Assembly (NCBI RefSeq): GCF_032452875.1
Contig: NW_026894327.1
Span: 62,001 to 126,000, forward strand
DNA: 64,000 nucleotides
Origin: Bos javanicus
Taxonomy: Eukaryota > Chordata > Mammalia > Artiodactyla > Bovidae
Direction of reading: 5' to 3'
Shown: in pieces, positions 50,417 through 63,986 of the stretch
How the letters are laid out: every line of letters begins with the position of its first letter
How positions within the stretch are numbered: the stretch's first letter is position 1
Position numbers and translations under genes: made by a program
Notes under the pieces: model-generated
The model's input: only the letters and a program-made list of their open reading frames with translations
What the model was told of the DNA's origin: nothing
Database searches by the model: none

Positions 50417-50683
50417 GGGCCTGCTGAGCTGCGTGATTACTGTCTGCTCATCTGCTTGACAATTGCCAGCTGAGCTGCACGATTCCTGCCTGTCATCTGC
50501 TTGACAATTGCCAGCTGTGCTGCGTAATTCCTGCCTGCTCAGCTGCTTGATTATTGCCAGCTGAGCAGCATGATTCCTCACAGCTGAGTTCCATGATTAT
50601 TGCCTGCTGACTGTTTGATTCGTGCCTACTCAGCTCTTTGTTTATTGCCTCCAGAGGCACATGATCAGTGTATGATAGCAAAC
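50417..50683 (+). repeat. Diverged block 35, class A with B-type entry
   Basis: 267 bp with CACAGCTGAG (A) but a GATCTGGG entry and a pre-B upstream array. Block 38 has the same combination. Possible A/B exchange inside the block. Confidence 0.9.
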
Positions 50684-52370
50684 ATGATCAGCGCATGATC
50701 AGTCACATGATCAGCGCCATTAAGTCACGTGATCACTACATGATAGTCATGTGATCAGTCCATGCTCAGTCACGGTATCAGTGCATGATCAGCCACGTGA
50801 TCAGTGCATGATCAGCCACGTGATCAGTGCATGATCAGCCACGTGATCAGTGCATGATCAGTCACGTGATCAGTGCATGACCAGGCACGTGATCAGTGCA
50901 TGATCAGCCACGTGATCAGTGCATGATAGCCACGTGATCAGTGCATGATCAGTCACCTGATGGGTGTATGATCAGTCACGTGACCTGTACATGGTAGCTA
51001 CATGATCATTGCATGATCAGCCACGTGAGTAGTGCATGATAGCCACGTGATCAGTGCATGATCAGTCACGTGATCAGTGCATGATCAGTCATGTGATCAG
51101 TGCATGATCAGGCACGTGATCAGTGCATGATCAGCCACGTGATCAGTGCATGATAGCCACGTGATCAGTGCATGATCAGTCACGTGATCAGTGCATGATC
51201 AGTCACGTGATCAGTGCATGATCAGCCACGTGATCAGTGCATGATCAGCCACGTGATCAGTGCATGATCAGTCACGTGATCAGTGCATGATCAGTCACGT
51301 GATCAGTGCATGATAGCTACGTGATCAGTGCATGATCAGCCACGTGATCAGTGCATGATAGCCACGTGATCAGTGCATGATCAGTCACGTGATCAGTGCA
51401 TGATCAGCCACGTGATCAGTGCATGATCAGCCACGTGATCAGTGCATGATCAATCACGTGATCAGTGCATGATCAGTCACGTGATCAGTGCATGATAGCT
51501 ACGTGATCATTGCATGATCAGCCACGTGATCAGTGCATGATAGCCACGTGATCAGTGCATGATAGCCACGTGATCAGTGCATGATCAGTCATGTGATACG
51601 TGTGTGATCAGCCACGTGATCAGTGCATGATATCCACGTGATCAGTGCATGATAGCCACGTGATCAGTGCATGAGAGCCACGTGATCAGTGCATGATCAG
51701 TCACGTGATACATGTGTGATCAGCCACGTGATCAGTGCATGATGAGCCACGTGATCAGTGCAGGATCAATTACGTGATCAGTGCATGATCAGTCACGTGA
51801 CCAGTACATGGTTGCTACGTGATCGTTGCATGATCAGCCACGTGAGCAGAGCATGATAGCCACGTGATCAGTGCATGATCAGTCACGTGATCAGTACATG
51901 ATCAGTCACGTGAACAGTGCATGATCATTTACGTGATCTGTGCATGATCAGTCACGTGACCAGTATATGGTAGCTACGTGATCATTCCATGACGAGCCAC
52001 GTGAGCAGTGCATGATAGCCACGTGATGTGTGCATGATGAGTTACGTGAGCAGAGTATGATCAGCCACGTGATCAGTGCATGAGTGCCACGTGATCAGTG
52101 CATGATATGTCACGTGACAGGTGTGTGATCAGCCACGTGAACAGTGCATGTTCAGCCACGTGATCAGTGCATGATAGCCACGTGATCAGTGCATGATCAG
52201 TTACGTGAGCAGTGTATGATCAGCCACGTGATCAGTGCATGGTCAGACACGTGAACAGTGTATGATCAGCCACGTGATCAGTGCATGATATCCAAGTGAT
52301 CAGTGCATGATCATCACGTGATCAGTGTATGATCAGCCACGTGAACAGTGCATGCTCAGTCACGTGATCA
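50684..52370. repeat. Canonical array between blocks 35 and 36
   Basis: 1,687 bp: 3' cassette, CACCTGATGGGTG near 50956, canonical units, GATACGTGTGTG, GTTGCTACG, then a full 5' cassette. Confidence 0.85.
51920..52370 (+). repeat. 5' flank cassette (full form)
   Basis: 451 bp with the complete reference marker set. Confidence 0.8.
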
Positions 52371-52637
52371 GGGCCTGCTGAGCTGCGTGATTACTGTCTG
52401 CTCATCTGCTTGACAATTGCCAGCTGAGCTGCACGATTCCTGCCTGTCATCTGCTTGACAATTGCCAGCTGTGCTGCGTAATTCCTGCCTGCTCAGCTGC
52501 TTGATTATTGCCAGCTGAGCAGCATGATTCCTCACAGCTGAGTTCCATGATTATTGCCTGCTGACTGTTTGATTCGTGCCTACTCAGCTCTTTGTTTATT
52601 GCCTCCAGAGGCACATGATCAGTGTATGATAGCAAAC
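52371..52637 (+). repeat. Diverged block 36, class A
   Basis: Full 267-bp class A block with GATCAGGG entry. Confidence 0.9.
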
Positions 52638-53712
52638 ATGATCAGTGCATGATCAGTCACATGATCAGCGCCATTAAGTCACGTGATCACTACATGATAG
52701 TCATGTGATCAGTCCATGCTCAGTCACGGTATCAGTGCATGATCAGCCACGTGATCAGTGCATGATCAGCCACGTGATCAGTGCATGATCAGCCACGTGA
52801 TCAGTGCATGATCAGTCACGTGATCAGTGCATGATCAGGCACGTGATCAGTGCATGATCAGCCACGTGATCAGTGCATGATCAGCCACGTGATCAGTGCA
52901 TGATCAGTCACGTGATCAGTGCATGATCAGTCACGTGACCAGTACATGGTAGCTACGTGATCATTGCATGATCAGCCACGTGATCAGTGCATGATAGCCA
53001 CGTGATCAGTGCATGATCAGTCACGTGATCAGTGCATGATCAGTCACGTGATCAGTGCATGATAAGTCACGTGATCAGTGCATGATCAATTACGTGATCA
53101 GTGCATGATCAGTCACGTGACCAGTACATGGTAGCTACGTGATCAGTGCATGATCAGCCACGTGATCAGTGCATGATAGCCACGTGATCAGTGCATGATC
53201 AGTCACATGATCAGTGTATGATCATCCACGTGATCAGTGCATGATCAGTCACGTGATCAGTGCATGATATAGACGTGATCAGTGCATGATCAGTCACGTG
53301 ATCAGTGCATGATCAGCCACGTGATCAGTGCATGATAGCCAGTGATCAGTGCATGATAGCCACGTGATCAGTGCATGATCAGTCACGTGATCAGTGCATG
53401 ATCAGCCACGTGATCAGTGCATGATAGCCACGTGATCAGTGCATGATCAGCCACGTGATCAGTGCATGATCAGTCACGTGATCAGTGCATGATCAGCCAC
53501 GTGATCAGTGCATGATCAGCCACGTGATCAGTGCATGATCAGCCACGTGATCAGTGCATGATAGCCACGTGATCAGTGCATGATCAGTTACGTGATCAGT
53601 GTATGATCAGCCACGTGATCAGTGCATGATAGCCACGTGATCAGTGCATGATCAGTCACGTGATCAGTGTATGATCAGCCACGTGAACAGTGCATGCTCA
53701 GTCACGTGATCT
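52638..53712. repeat. Canonical array between blocks 36 and 37
   Basis: 1,075 bp: 3' cassette, canonical units, GATATAGACG, one GATAGCCAGTG near 53334. The GAGCAG and GGTCAGACACG units usual before blocks are replaced by consensus. Confidence 0.85.
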
Positions 53713-53975
53713 GGGCCTGCTGAGCTGCGTGATTACTGTCTGCTCATCTGCTTGACAATTGCCAGCTGAGCTGCACGATTCCTGCCTGTCATCTGCTTGA
53801 CAATTGCCAGCTGTGCTGCGTAATTCCTGCCTGCTCAGCTGCTTGATTATTGCCAGCTGAGCAGCATGATTCCTCACACCTGAGTTCCATGATTATTGCC
53901 TGCTGACTGATTCGTGCCTACTCAGCTCTTTGTTTATTGCCTCCAGAGGCACATGATCAGTGTATGATAGCAAAC
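53713..53975 (+). repeat. Diverged block 37, class B, C-type 4-bp loss
   Basis: 263 bp with CACACCTGAG and GATCTGGG entry but CTGACTGATTCG, the 4-bp shortening otherwise seen only in C blocks. Either a short conversion tract from C or an independent contraction. Confidence 0.9.
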
Positions 53976-55252
53976 ATGATCAGTGCATGATCAGTCACAT
54001 GATCAGCGCCATTAAGTCACGTGATCACTACATGATAGTCATGTGATCAGTCCATGCTCAGTCACGGTATCAGTGCATGATCAGCCACGTGATCAGTGCA
54101 TGATCAGCCACGTGATCAGTGCATGATCAGCCACGTGATCAGTGCATGATCAGTCACGTGATCAGTGCATGATCAGGCACGTGATCAGTGCATGATCAGC
54201 CACGTGATCAGTGCATGATAGCCACGTGATCAGTGCATGATCAGTCACCTGATGGGTGTATGATCAGTCACGTGACCAGTACATGGTAGCTACATGATCA
54301 TTGCATGATCAGCCACGTGATAGTGCATGATAGCCACGTGATCAGTGCATGATCAGTCACGTGATCAGTGCATGATCAGCCACGTGATCAGTGCATGATA
54401 GCCACGTGATCAGTGCATGATCAGTCACGTGATCAGTGCATGATCAGCCACGTGATCAGTGCATGATCAGCCACGTGATCAGTGCATGATCAGCCACGTG
54501 ATCAGTGCATGATCAGTCACGTGATCAGTGCATGATCAGTCACGTGATCAGTGCATGGTAGCTACGTGATCAGTGCATGATCAGCCACGTGATCAGTGCA
54601 TGATAGCCACGTGATCAGTGCATGATCAGTCACGTGATCAGTGCATGATCAGTCACGTGATCAGTGCATGATCAGTCACGTGATCAGTGCATGATCAATT
54701 ACGTGATCAGTGCATGATCAGTCACGTGACAGTACATGATAGCCACGTGATCAGTGCATGATCAGCCACGTGATCAGTGCATGATAGCCACGTGATCAGT
54801 GCATGATCAGTCACGTGATCAGTGCATGATCATCCACGTGATCAGTGCATGATCAGTCACGTGATCAGTGCATGATATAGACGTGATCAGTGCATGATCA
54901 GTCACGTGATCAGTGCATGATCAGCCACGTGATCAGTGCATGATAGCCAGTGATCAGTGCATGATAGCCAGTGATCAGTGCATGATCAGTCACGTGATCA
55001 GTGCATGATCAGCCACGTGAACAGTGCATGATCAGCCACGTGATCAGTGCATGATCAGCCACGTGATCAGTGCATGATCAGTTACGTGAGCAGTGTATGA
55101 TCAGCCACGTGATCAGTGCATGGTCAGACACGTGAACAGTGTATGATCAGCCACGTGATCAGTGCATGATAGCCACGTGATCAGTGCATGATCAGTCACG
55201 TGATCAGTGTATGATCAGCCACGTGAACAGTGCATGCTCAGTCACGTGATCT
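53976..55252. repeat. Canonical array between blocks 37 and 38
   Basis: 1,277 bp: 3' cassette, CACCTGATGGGTG near 54248, canonical units, paired GATAGCCAGTG near 54950. Confidence 0.85.
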
Positions 55253-55519
55253 GGGCCTGCTGAGCTGCGTGATTACTGTCTGCTCATCTGCTTGACAATT
55301 GCCAGCTGAGCTGCACGATTCCTGCCTGTCATCTGCTTGACAATTGCCAGCTGTGCTGCGTAATTCCTGCCTGCTCAGCTGCTTGATTATTGCCAGCTGA
55401 GCAGCATGATTCCTCACAGCTGAGTTCCATGATTATTGCCTGCTGACTGTTTGATTCGTGCCTACTCAGCTCTTTGTTTATTGCCTCCAGAGGCACATGA
55501 TCAGTGTATGATAGCAAAC
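55253..55519 (+). repeat. Diverged block 38, class A with B-type entry
   Basis: 267 bp with CACAGCTGAG, a GATCTGGG entry and a pre-B array upstream, as block 35. Confidence 0.9.
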
Positions 55520-56594
55520 ATGATCAGCGCATGATCAGTCACATGATCAGCGCCATTAAGTCACGTGATCACTACATGATAGTCATGTGATCAGTCCATG
55601 CTCAGTCACGGTATCAGTGCATGATCAGCCACGTGATCAGTGCATGATCAGCCACGTGATCAGTGCATGATCAGCCACGTGATCAGTGCATGATCAGTCA
55701 CGTGATCAGTGCATGATCAGGCACGTGATCAGTGCATGATCAGCCACGTGATCAGTGCATGATAGCCACGTGATCAGTGCATGATCAGTCACCTGATGGG
55801 TGTATGATCAGTCACGTGACCAGTACATGGTAGCTACATGATCATTGCATGATCAGCCACGTGAGTAGTGCATGATAGCCACGTGATCAGTGCATGATCA
55901 GTCACGTGATCAGTGCATGATCAGTCACGTGATCAGTGCATGATAGTCACGTGATCAGTGCATGATCAGCCACGTGATCAGTGCATGATCAGTCACGTGA
56001 TCAGTGCATGATAGCACGTGATCAGTGCATGATCAGCCACGTGATCAGTGCATGATAGCCACGTGATCAGTGCATGATCAGTCACGTGATCAGTGCATGA
56101 TCAGCCACGTGATCAGTGCATGATCAGTCACGTGATCAGTGCATGATATAGACGTGATCAGTGCATGATCAGTCACGTGATCAGTGCATGATCAGCCACG
56201 TGATCAGTGCATGATCAGCCACGTGATCAGTGCATGATAGCCACGTGATCAGTGCATGATCAGTCACGTGATCAGTGCATGATCAGCCACGTGATCAGTG
56301 CATGATAGCCACGTGATCAGTGCATGATCAGCCACGTGATCAGTGCATGATCAGTCACGTGATCAGTGCATGATCAGCCACGTGATCAGTGCATGATCAG
56401 CCACGTGATCAGTGCATGATCAGCCACGTGATCAGTGCATGATCAGCCACGTGATCAGTGCATGATCAGTCACGTGATCAGTGTATGATCAGCCACGTGA
56501 TCAGTGCATGATAGCCACGTGATCAGTGCATGATCAGTCACGTGATCAGTGTATGATCAGCCACGTGAACAGTGCATGCTCAGTCACGTGATCA
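55520..56594. repeat. Canonical array between blocks 38 and 39
   Basis: 1,075 bp: 3' cassette, CACCTGATGGGTG near 55792, then largely consensus units; the GATAGCCAGTG and GAGCAG markers are absent. Confidence 0.85.
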
Positions 56595-56861
56595 GGGCCT
56601 GCTGAGCTGCGTGATTACTGTCTGCTCATCTGCTTGACAATTGCCAGCTGAGCTGCACGATTCCTGCCTGTCATCTGCTTGACAATTGCCAGCTGTGCTG
56701 CGTAATTCCTGCCTGCTCAGCTGCTTGATTATTGCCAGCTGAGCAGCATGATTCCTCACACCTGAGTTCCATGATTATTGCCTGCTGACTGTTTGATTCG
56801 TGCCTACTCAGCTCTTTGTTTATTGCCTCCAGAGGCACATGATCAGTGTATGATAGCAAAC
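56595..56861 (+). repeat. Diverged block 39, class B
   Basis: Full 267-bp class B block. The following 3' cassette is shortened: an 11-bp half-unit is missing after AAACATGATCAG, and CACGGATCAG replaces CACGGTATCAG. Confidence 0.9.
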
Positions 56862-59013
56862 ATGATCAGTCACATGATCAGCGCCATTAAGTCACGTGAT
56901 CACTACATGATAGTCATGTGATCAGTCCATGCTCAGTCACGGATCAGTGCATGATCAGCCACGTGATCAGTGCATGATCAGCCACGTGATCAGTGCATGA
57001 TAGCCACGTGATCAGTGCATGATCAGTCACGTGATCAGTGCATGATCAGGCACGTGATCAGTGCATGATCAGCCACGTGATCAGTGCATGATAGCCACGT
57101 GATCAGTGCATGATCAGTCACGTGATCAGTGCATGATCAGTCACGTGATCAGTGCATGATCAGTCACGTGATCAGTGCATGATCAGCCACGTGATCAGTG
57201 CATGATCAGTCACGTGATCAGTGCATGATCAGCCACGTGATCAGTGCATGATCAGTCATGTGATCAGTGCATGATATAGACGTGATCAGTGCATGATCAG
57301 TCACGTGATCAGTGCATGATAGCCACGTGATCAGTGCATGATCAGTCACGTGATCAGTGCATGATCAGTCACGTGATCAGTGCATGATAGCTACGTGATC
57401 AGTGCATGATCAGCCACGTGATCAGTGCATGATAGCCACGTGATCAGTGCATGATAGTCACGTGATCAGTGCATGATCAGTCACGTGATCAGTGCATGAT
57501 CAGCCACGTGATCAGTGCATGATCAGCCACGTGATCAGTGCATGATAGCCACGTGATCAGTGCATGATCAGTCACGTGATCAGTGCATGATCAGCCACGT
57601 GATCAGTGCATGATCAGCCACGTGATCAGTGCATGATAGCCACGTGATCAGTGCATGATCAGTCACGTGATCAGTGTATGATCAGTCACGTGACCAGTAC
57701 ATGGTAGCTACGTGATCAGTGCATGATCAGCCACGTGATCAGTGCATGATAGCCACGTGATCAGTGCATGATCAGTCACGTGATCAGTGCATGATCAGTC
57801 ATGTGATCAGTGCATGATCAGGCACGTGATCAGTGCATGATCAGCCACGTGATCAGTGCATGATAGCCACGTGATCAGTGCATGATCAGTCACGTGATCA
57901 GTGCATGATCAGTCACGTGATCAGTGCATGATCAGCCACGTGATCAGTGCATGATCAATTACGTGATCAGTGCATGATCAGTCACGTGATCAGTGCATGA
58001 TAGCTACGTGATCAGTGCATGATCAGCCACGTGATCAGTGCATGATAGCCACGTGATCAGTGCATGATCAGTCACGTGATCAGTGCATGATCAGCCACGT
58101 GATCAGTGCATGATCAGTCACGTGATCAGTGCATGATCAATTACGTGATCAGTGCATGATCAGTCACGTGATCAGTGCATGATAGCTACGTGATCAGTGC
58201 ATGATCAGCCACGTGATCAGTGCATGATAGCCACGTGATCAGTGCATGATCAGCCACGTGATCAGTGCATGATCAGTCATGTGATAGTGTGTGATCAGCC
58301 ACGTGATCAGTGCATGATATCCACGTGATCAGTGCATGATCAGCCACGTGATCAGTGCATGATCAGCCACGTGATCAGTGCATGATGAGCCACGTGATCA
58401 GTGCATGATCAATTACGTGATCAGTGCATGATCAGTCACGTGACCAGTACATGGTTGCTACGTGATCGTTGCATGATCAGCCACGTGAGCAGAGCATGAT
58501 AGCCACGTGATCAGTGCATGATCAGTCACGTGATCAGTACATGATCAGTCACGTGAACAGTGCATGATCATTTACGTGATCTGTGCATGATCAGTCACGT
58601 GACCAGTATATGGTAGCTACGTGATCATTCCATGACGAGCCACGTGAGCAGTGCATGATAGCCACGTGATGTGTGCATGATGAGTTACGTGAGCAGAGTA
58701 TGATCAGCCACGTGATCAGTGCATGAGTGCCACGTGATCAGTGCATGATATGTCACGTGACAGGTGTGTGATCAGCCACGTGAACAGTGCATGTTCAGCC
58801 ACGTGATCAGTGCATGATAGCCACGTGATCAGTGCATGATCAGTTACGTGAGCAGTGTATGATCAGCCACGTGATCAGTGCATGGTCAGACACGTGAACA
58901 GTGTATGATCAGCCACGTGATCAGTGCATGATATCCAAGTGATCAGTGCATGATCATCACGTGATCAGTGTATGATCAGCCACGTGAACAGTGCATGCTC
59001 AGTCACGTGATCA
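56862..59013. repeat. Long canonical array between blocks 39 and 40
   Basis: 2,152 bp, highly uniform from about 56,950 to 58,260 with few variant units (GATATAGACG near 57274, CAGTCATGTGATAGTG near 58276), then a full 5' cassette. Confidence 0.85.
58563..59013 (+). repeat. 5' flank cassette (full form)
   Basis: 451 bp with the complete reference marker set. Confidence 0.8.
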
Positions 59014-59280
59014 GGGCCTGCTGAGCTGCGTGATTACTGTCTGCTCATCTGCTTGACAATTGCCAGCTGAGCTGCACGATTCCTGCCTGTCATCTGCTTG
59101 ACAATTGCCAGCTGTGCTGCGTAATTCCTGCCTGCTCAGCTGCTTGATTATTGCCAGCTGAGCAGCATGATTCCTCACAGCTGAGTTCCATGATTATTGC
59201 CTGCTGACTGTTTGATTCGTGCCTACTCAGCTCTTTGTTTATTGCCTCCAGAGGCACATGATCAGTGTATGATAGCAAAC
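59014..59280 (+). repeat. Diverged block 40, class A
   Basis: Full 267-bp class A block with GATCAGGG entry. Confidence 0.9.
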
Positions 59281-60563
59281 ATGATCAGTGCATGATCAGT
59301 CACATGATCAGCGCCATTAAGTCACGTGATCACTACATGATAGTCATGTGATCAGTCCATGCTCAGTCACGGTATCAGTGCATGATCAGCCACGTGATCA
59401 GTGCATGATCAGCCACGTGATCAGTGCATGATCCACGTGATCAGTGCATGATCAGTCACGTGATCAGTGCATGATCAGGCACGTGATCAGTGCATGATCA
59501 GTCACGTGATCAGTGCATGATCAGCCACGTGATCAGTGCATGATACCACGTGATCAGTGCATGATCAGTCACGTGATCAGTGCATGATCAGCACGTGATC
59601 AGTGCATGATCAGCCACGTGATCAGTGCATGATCAGCCACGTGATCAGTGCATGATCAGCACGTGATCAGTGCATGATCAGTCACGTGATCAGTGCATGA
59701 TCAGCCACGTGATCAGTGCATGATCAGCCACGTGATCAGTGCATGATCAGTCACGTGATCAGTGCATGATCAGTGATCAGCCACGTGATCAGTGCATGAT
59801 CAGCCACGTGATCAGTGCATGATCAGCCACGTGATCAGTGCATGATCAGTCACGTGATCAGTGCATGGTAGCTACGTGATCAGTGCATGATCAGCCACGT
59901 GATCAGTGCATGATAGCCACGTGATCAGTGCATGATCAGTCACGTGATCAGTGCATGATCAGTCACGTGATCAGTGCATGATCAGTCACGTGATCAGTGC
60001 ATGATCAATTACGTGATCAGTGCATGATCAGTCACGTGACCAGTACATGGTAGCTACGTGATCAGTGCATGATCAGCCACGTGATCAGTGCATGATAGCC
60101 ACGTGATCAGTGCATGATCAGTCACGTGATCAGTGCATGATCATCCACGTGATCAGTGCATGATCAGTCACGTGATCAGTGCATGATATAGACGTGATCA
60201 GTGCATGATCAGTCACGTGATCAGTGCATGATCAGCCACGTGATCAGTGCATGATAGCCAGTGATCAGTGCATGATAGCCAGTGATCAGTGCATGATCAG
60301 TCACGTGATCAGTGTATGATCAGCCACGTGATCAGTGCATGATCAGCCACGTGATCAGTGCATGATCAGCCACGTGATCAGTGCATGATCAGTTACGTGA
60401 GCAGTGTATGATCAGCCACGTGATCAGTGCATGGTCAGACACGTGAACAGTGTATGATCAGCCACGTGATCAGTGCATGATAGCCACGTGATCAGTGCAT
60501 GATCAGTCACGTGATCAGTGTATGATCAGCCACGTGAACAGTGCATGCTCAGTCACGTGATCA
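59281..60563. repeat. Canonical array with short units between blocks 40 and 41
   Basis: 1,283 bp. Between 59,420 and 59,780 it holds odd short units (GATCCACGTG, GATACCACGTG, GATCAGCACGTG twice) and the fused CATGATCAGTGATCAGCC at 59765, which also occurs at 34711 and 44564. Paired GATAGCCAGTG units lie near 60250. Confidence 0.85.
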
Positions 60564-60830
60564 GGGCCTGCTGAGCTGCGTGATTACTGTCTGCTCATCT
60601 GCTTGACAATTGCCAGCTGAGCTGCACGATTCCTGCCTGTCATCTGCTTGACAATTGCCAGCTGTGCTGCGTAATTCCTGCCTGCTCAGCTGCTTGATTA
60701 TTGCCAGCTGAGCAGCATGATTCCTCACACCTGAGTTCCATGATTATTGCCTGCTGACTGTTTGATTCGTGCCTACTCAGCTCTTTGTTTATTGCCTCCA
60801 GAGGCACATGATCAGTGTATGATAGCAAAC
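60564..60830 (+). repeat. Diverged block 41, class B
   Basis: Full 267-bp class B block with GATCAGGG entry, counterpart of block 23. Confidence 0.9.
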
Positions 60831-61787
60831 ATGATCAGTGCATGATCAGTCACATGATCAGCGCCATTAAGTCACGTGATCACTACATGATAGTCATGTG
60901 ATCAGTCCATGCTCAGTCACGGTATCAGTGCATGATCAGCCACGTGATCAGTGCATGATCTGTCACATGATTAGTGTATGATCATCCACGTGATCAGTGC
61001 ATGGGCAGTCATGTGATCAGTGCATGATATAGACGTGATCAGTGCATGATAGCCACGTGATCAGTGCATGATCAGTCACCTGATGGGTGTATGATCATTC
61101 ACGTGACCTGTACATGGTAGCTACATGATCATTGCATGATCAGCCACGTGAGTAGTGCATGATAGCCACGTGATCAGTGCATGATCAGTCACGTGATCAG
61201 TGCATGATCAGTCATGTGATCAGTGCATGATCAGGCACGTGATCAGTGCATGATCAGCCACGTGATCAGTGCATGATAGCCACGTGATCAGTGCATGATC
61301 AGTCACGTGATCAGTGCATGATCAGTCACGTGATCAGTGCATGATCATTTACGTGATCAGTGCATGATCAGTCACGTGACAGTATATGTAGCTACGTGAT
61401 CATTGCATGACAGCCACGTGATCAGTGCATGATAGCCACGTGATGTGTGCATGATCAGTTACGTGATCAGTGTATGATCAGCCACGTGATCAGTGCATGA
61501 GTGCCACGTGATCAGTGCATGATAGTCACGTGACAGGTGTGTGATCAGCCACGTGATCAGTGCATGTTCAGCCACGTGATCAGTGCATGATAGCCACGTG
61601 ATCAGTGCATGATCAGTTACGTGAGCAGTGTATGATCAGCCACGTGATCAGTGCATGGTCAGACACGTGAACAGTGTATGATCAGCCACGTGATCAGTGC
61701 ATGATATCCACGTGATCAGTGCATGATCAGTCACGTGATCAGTGTATGATCAGCCACGTGAACAGTGCATGCTCAGTCACGTGATCT
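60831..61787. repeat. Canonical array between blocks 41 and 42
   Basis: 957 bp, counterpart of 35777-36735: CACATGATTAGTG, CATGGGCAGTCATG, CACCTGATGGGTG, then the GTATATGTAGC form of the 5' cassette. Confidence 0.85.
61340..61787 (+). repeat. 5' flank cassette, GTATATGTAGC lineage, partly homogenised
   Basis: 448 bp with GTATATGTAGC and CATGACAGCC. Several GAGCAG units have reverted to GATCAG, and GATATGTCACG is shortened to GATAGTCACG. Confidence 0.8.
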
Positions 61788-62050
61788 GGGCCTGCTGAGC
61801 TGCGTGATTACTGTCTGCTCATCTGCTTGACAATTGCCAGCTGAGCTGCACGATTCCTGCCTGTCATCTGCTTGACAATTGCCAGCTGTGCTGCGTAATT
61901 CCTGCCTGCTCAGCTGCTTGATTATTGCCAGCTGAGCAGCATGATTCCTCACACCTGAGTTCCATGATTATTGCCTGCTGTTTGATTCGTGCCTACTCAG
62001 CTCTTTGTTTATTGCCTCCAGAGGCACATGATCAGTGTATGATAGCAAAC
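61788..62050 (+). repeat. Diverged block 42, class B, 4-bp loss
   Basis: 263 bp with CTGCTGTTTGATTCG as blocks 24 and 32, CACACCTGAG intact, GATCTGGG entry. Confidence 0.9.
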
Positions 62051-62715
62051 ATGATCAGTGCATGATCAGTCACATGATCAGCGCCATTAAGTCACGTGAT
62101 CACTACATGATAGTCATGTGATCAGTCCATGCTCAGTCACGGTATCAGTGCATGATCAGCCACGTGATCAGTGCATGATCTGTCACATGATCAGTGTATG
62201 ATCATCCACGTGATCAGTGCATGGGCAGTCATGTGATCAGTGCATGATATAGACGTGATCAGTGCATGATCAGTCACGTGATCAGTGCATGATAGCCACG
62301 TGATCAGTGCATGATCAGTCACCTGATGGGTGTATGATCATTCACGTGACCTGTACATGGTAGCTACATGATCATTGCATGATCAGCCACGTGAGTAGTG
62401 CATGATAGCCACGTGATCAGTGCATGATCAGTCACGTGATCAGTGCATGATCAGTCATGTGACCAGTACATGGTAGCTGCGTGATCATGCATGATCAGCC
62501 ACGTGATCAGTGCATGATCAGCCACGTGATCAGTGCATGATAGCCACGTGATCAGTGCATGATCAGTCACGTGATCAGTGCATGATCAGCCACGTGATCA
62601 GTGCATGATCAGCCACGTGATCAGTGCATGATCAGCCACGTGATCAGTGCATGATCAGTCACGTGATCAGTGTATGATCAGCCACGTGAACAGTGCATGC
62701 TCAGTCACGTGATCA
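62051..62715. repeat. Short array between blocks 42 and 43
   Basis: 665 bp, counterpart of 36999-37664 (666 bp) with the same marker order. Confidence 0.85.
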
Positions 62716-62982
62716 GGGCCTGCTGAGCTGCGTGATTACTGTCTGCTCATCTGCTTGACAATTGCCAGCTGAGCTGCACGATTCCTGCCTGTCATCTGCT
62801 TGACAATTATCAGCTGTGCTGCGTAATTCCTGCCTGCTCAGCTGCTTGATTATTGCCAGCTGAGCAGCATGATTCCTCACAGCTGAGTTCCATGATTATT
62901 GCCTGCTGACTGTTTGATTCGTGCCTACTCAGCTCTTTGTTTATTGCCTCCAGAGGCACATGATCAGTGTATGATAGCAAAC
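62716..62982 (+). repeat. Diverged block 43, class A, with TTATCAG variant
   Basis: 267-bp class A block with GACAATTATCAGC, otherwise seen only in class B block 8 about 50 kb away. The 3' cassette reads CAGCGCATTAAG (one C lost). Confidence 0.9.
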
Positions 62983-63986
62983 ATGATCAGCGCATGATCA
63001 GTCACATGATCAGCGCATTAAGTCACGTGATCACTACATGATAGTCATGTGATCAGTCCATGCTCAGTCACGGTATCAGTGCATGATCAGCCACGTGATC
63101 AGTGCATGATCAGTCACGTGATCAGTGTATGATCATCCACGTGATCAGTGCATGATCAGTCATGTGATCAGTGCATGATATAGACGTGATCAGTGCATGA
63201 TCAGTCACGTGATCAGTGCATGATAGCCACGTGATCAGTGCATGATCAGTCACCTGATGGGTGTATGATCATTCACGTGACCAGTACATGGTAGCTACGT
63301 GATCATTGCATGATCAGCCACGTGAGTAGTGCATGATAGCCACGTGATCAGTGCATGATCAGTCACGTGATCAGTGCATGATCAGTCACGTGATCAGTGC
63401 ATGGTAGCTGCGTGATCATGCATGATCAGCCACGTGATCAGTGCATGATCAGCCACGTGATCAGTGCATGATCAGCCACGTGATCAGTGCATGATCAGTC
63501 ACGTGATCAGTGCATGATCAGTCACGTGATCAGTGCATGATCAGTCACGTGATCAGTGCATGATCAGCCACGTGATCAGTGCATGATCAATTACGTGATC
63601 AGTGCATGATCAGTCACGTGATCAGTGCATGGTAGCTACGTGATCATTGCATGATCAGCCACGTGATCAGTGCATGATAGCCACGTGATCAGTGCATGAT
63701 CAGCCACGTGATCAGTGCATGATCAGTCACGTGATCAGTGCATGATCAGTCACGTGATCAGTGCATGATCAGCCACGTGATCAGTGCATGTCAGTCATGT
63801 GATCAGTGCATGATAGCCCGTGATCAGTGCATGATCAGTCCTGTGATCAGTGCATGATCAGCCACGTGATCAGTGCATGATAGCCACGTGATCAGTGCAT
63901 GATCAGTCACGTGATCAGTGCATGATCAGTCACGTGATCAGTGTATGATCAGCCACGTGAACAGTGCATGCTCAGTCACGTGATCA
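62983..63986. repeat. Pre-C type array between blocks 43 and 44
   Basis: 1,004 bp with pre-C features: GTAGCTGCGTGATCATGC, CATGTCAGTCATG and GATAGCCCGTG at 63812, 175 bp before the next block start. Confidence 0.85.
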
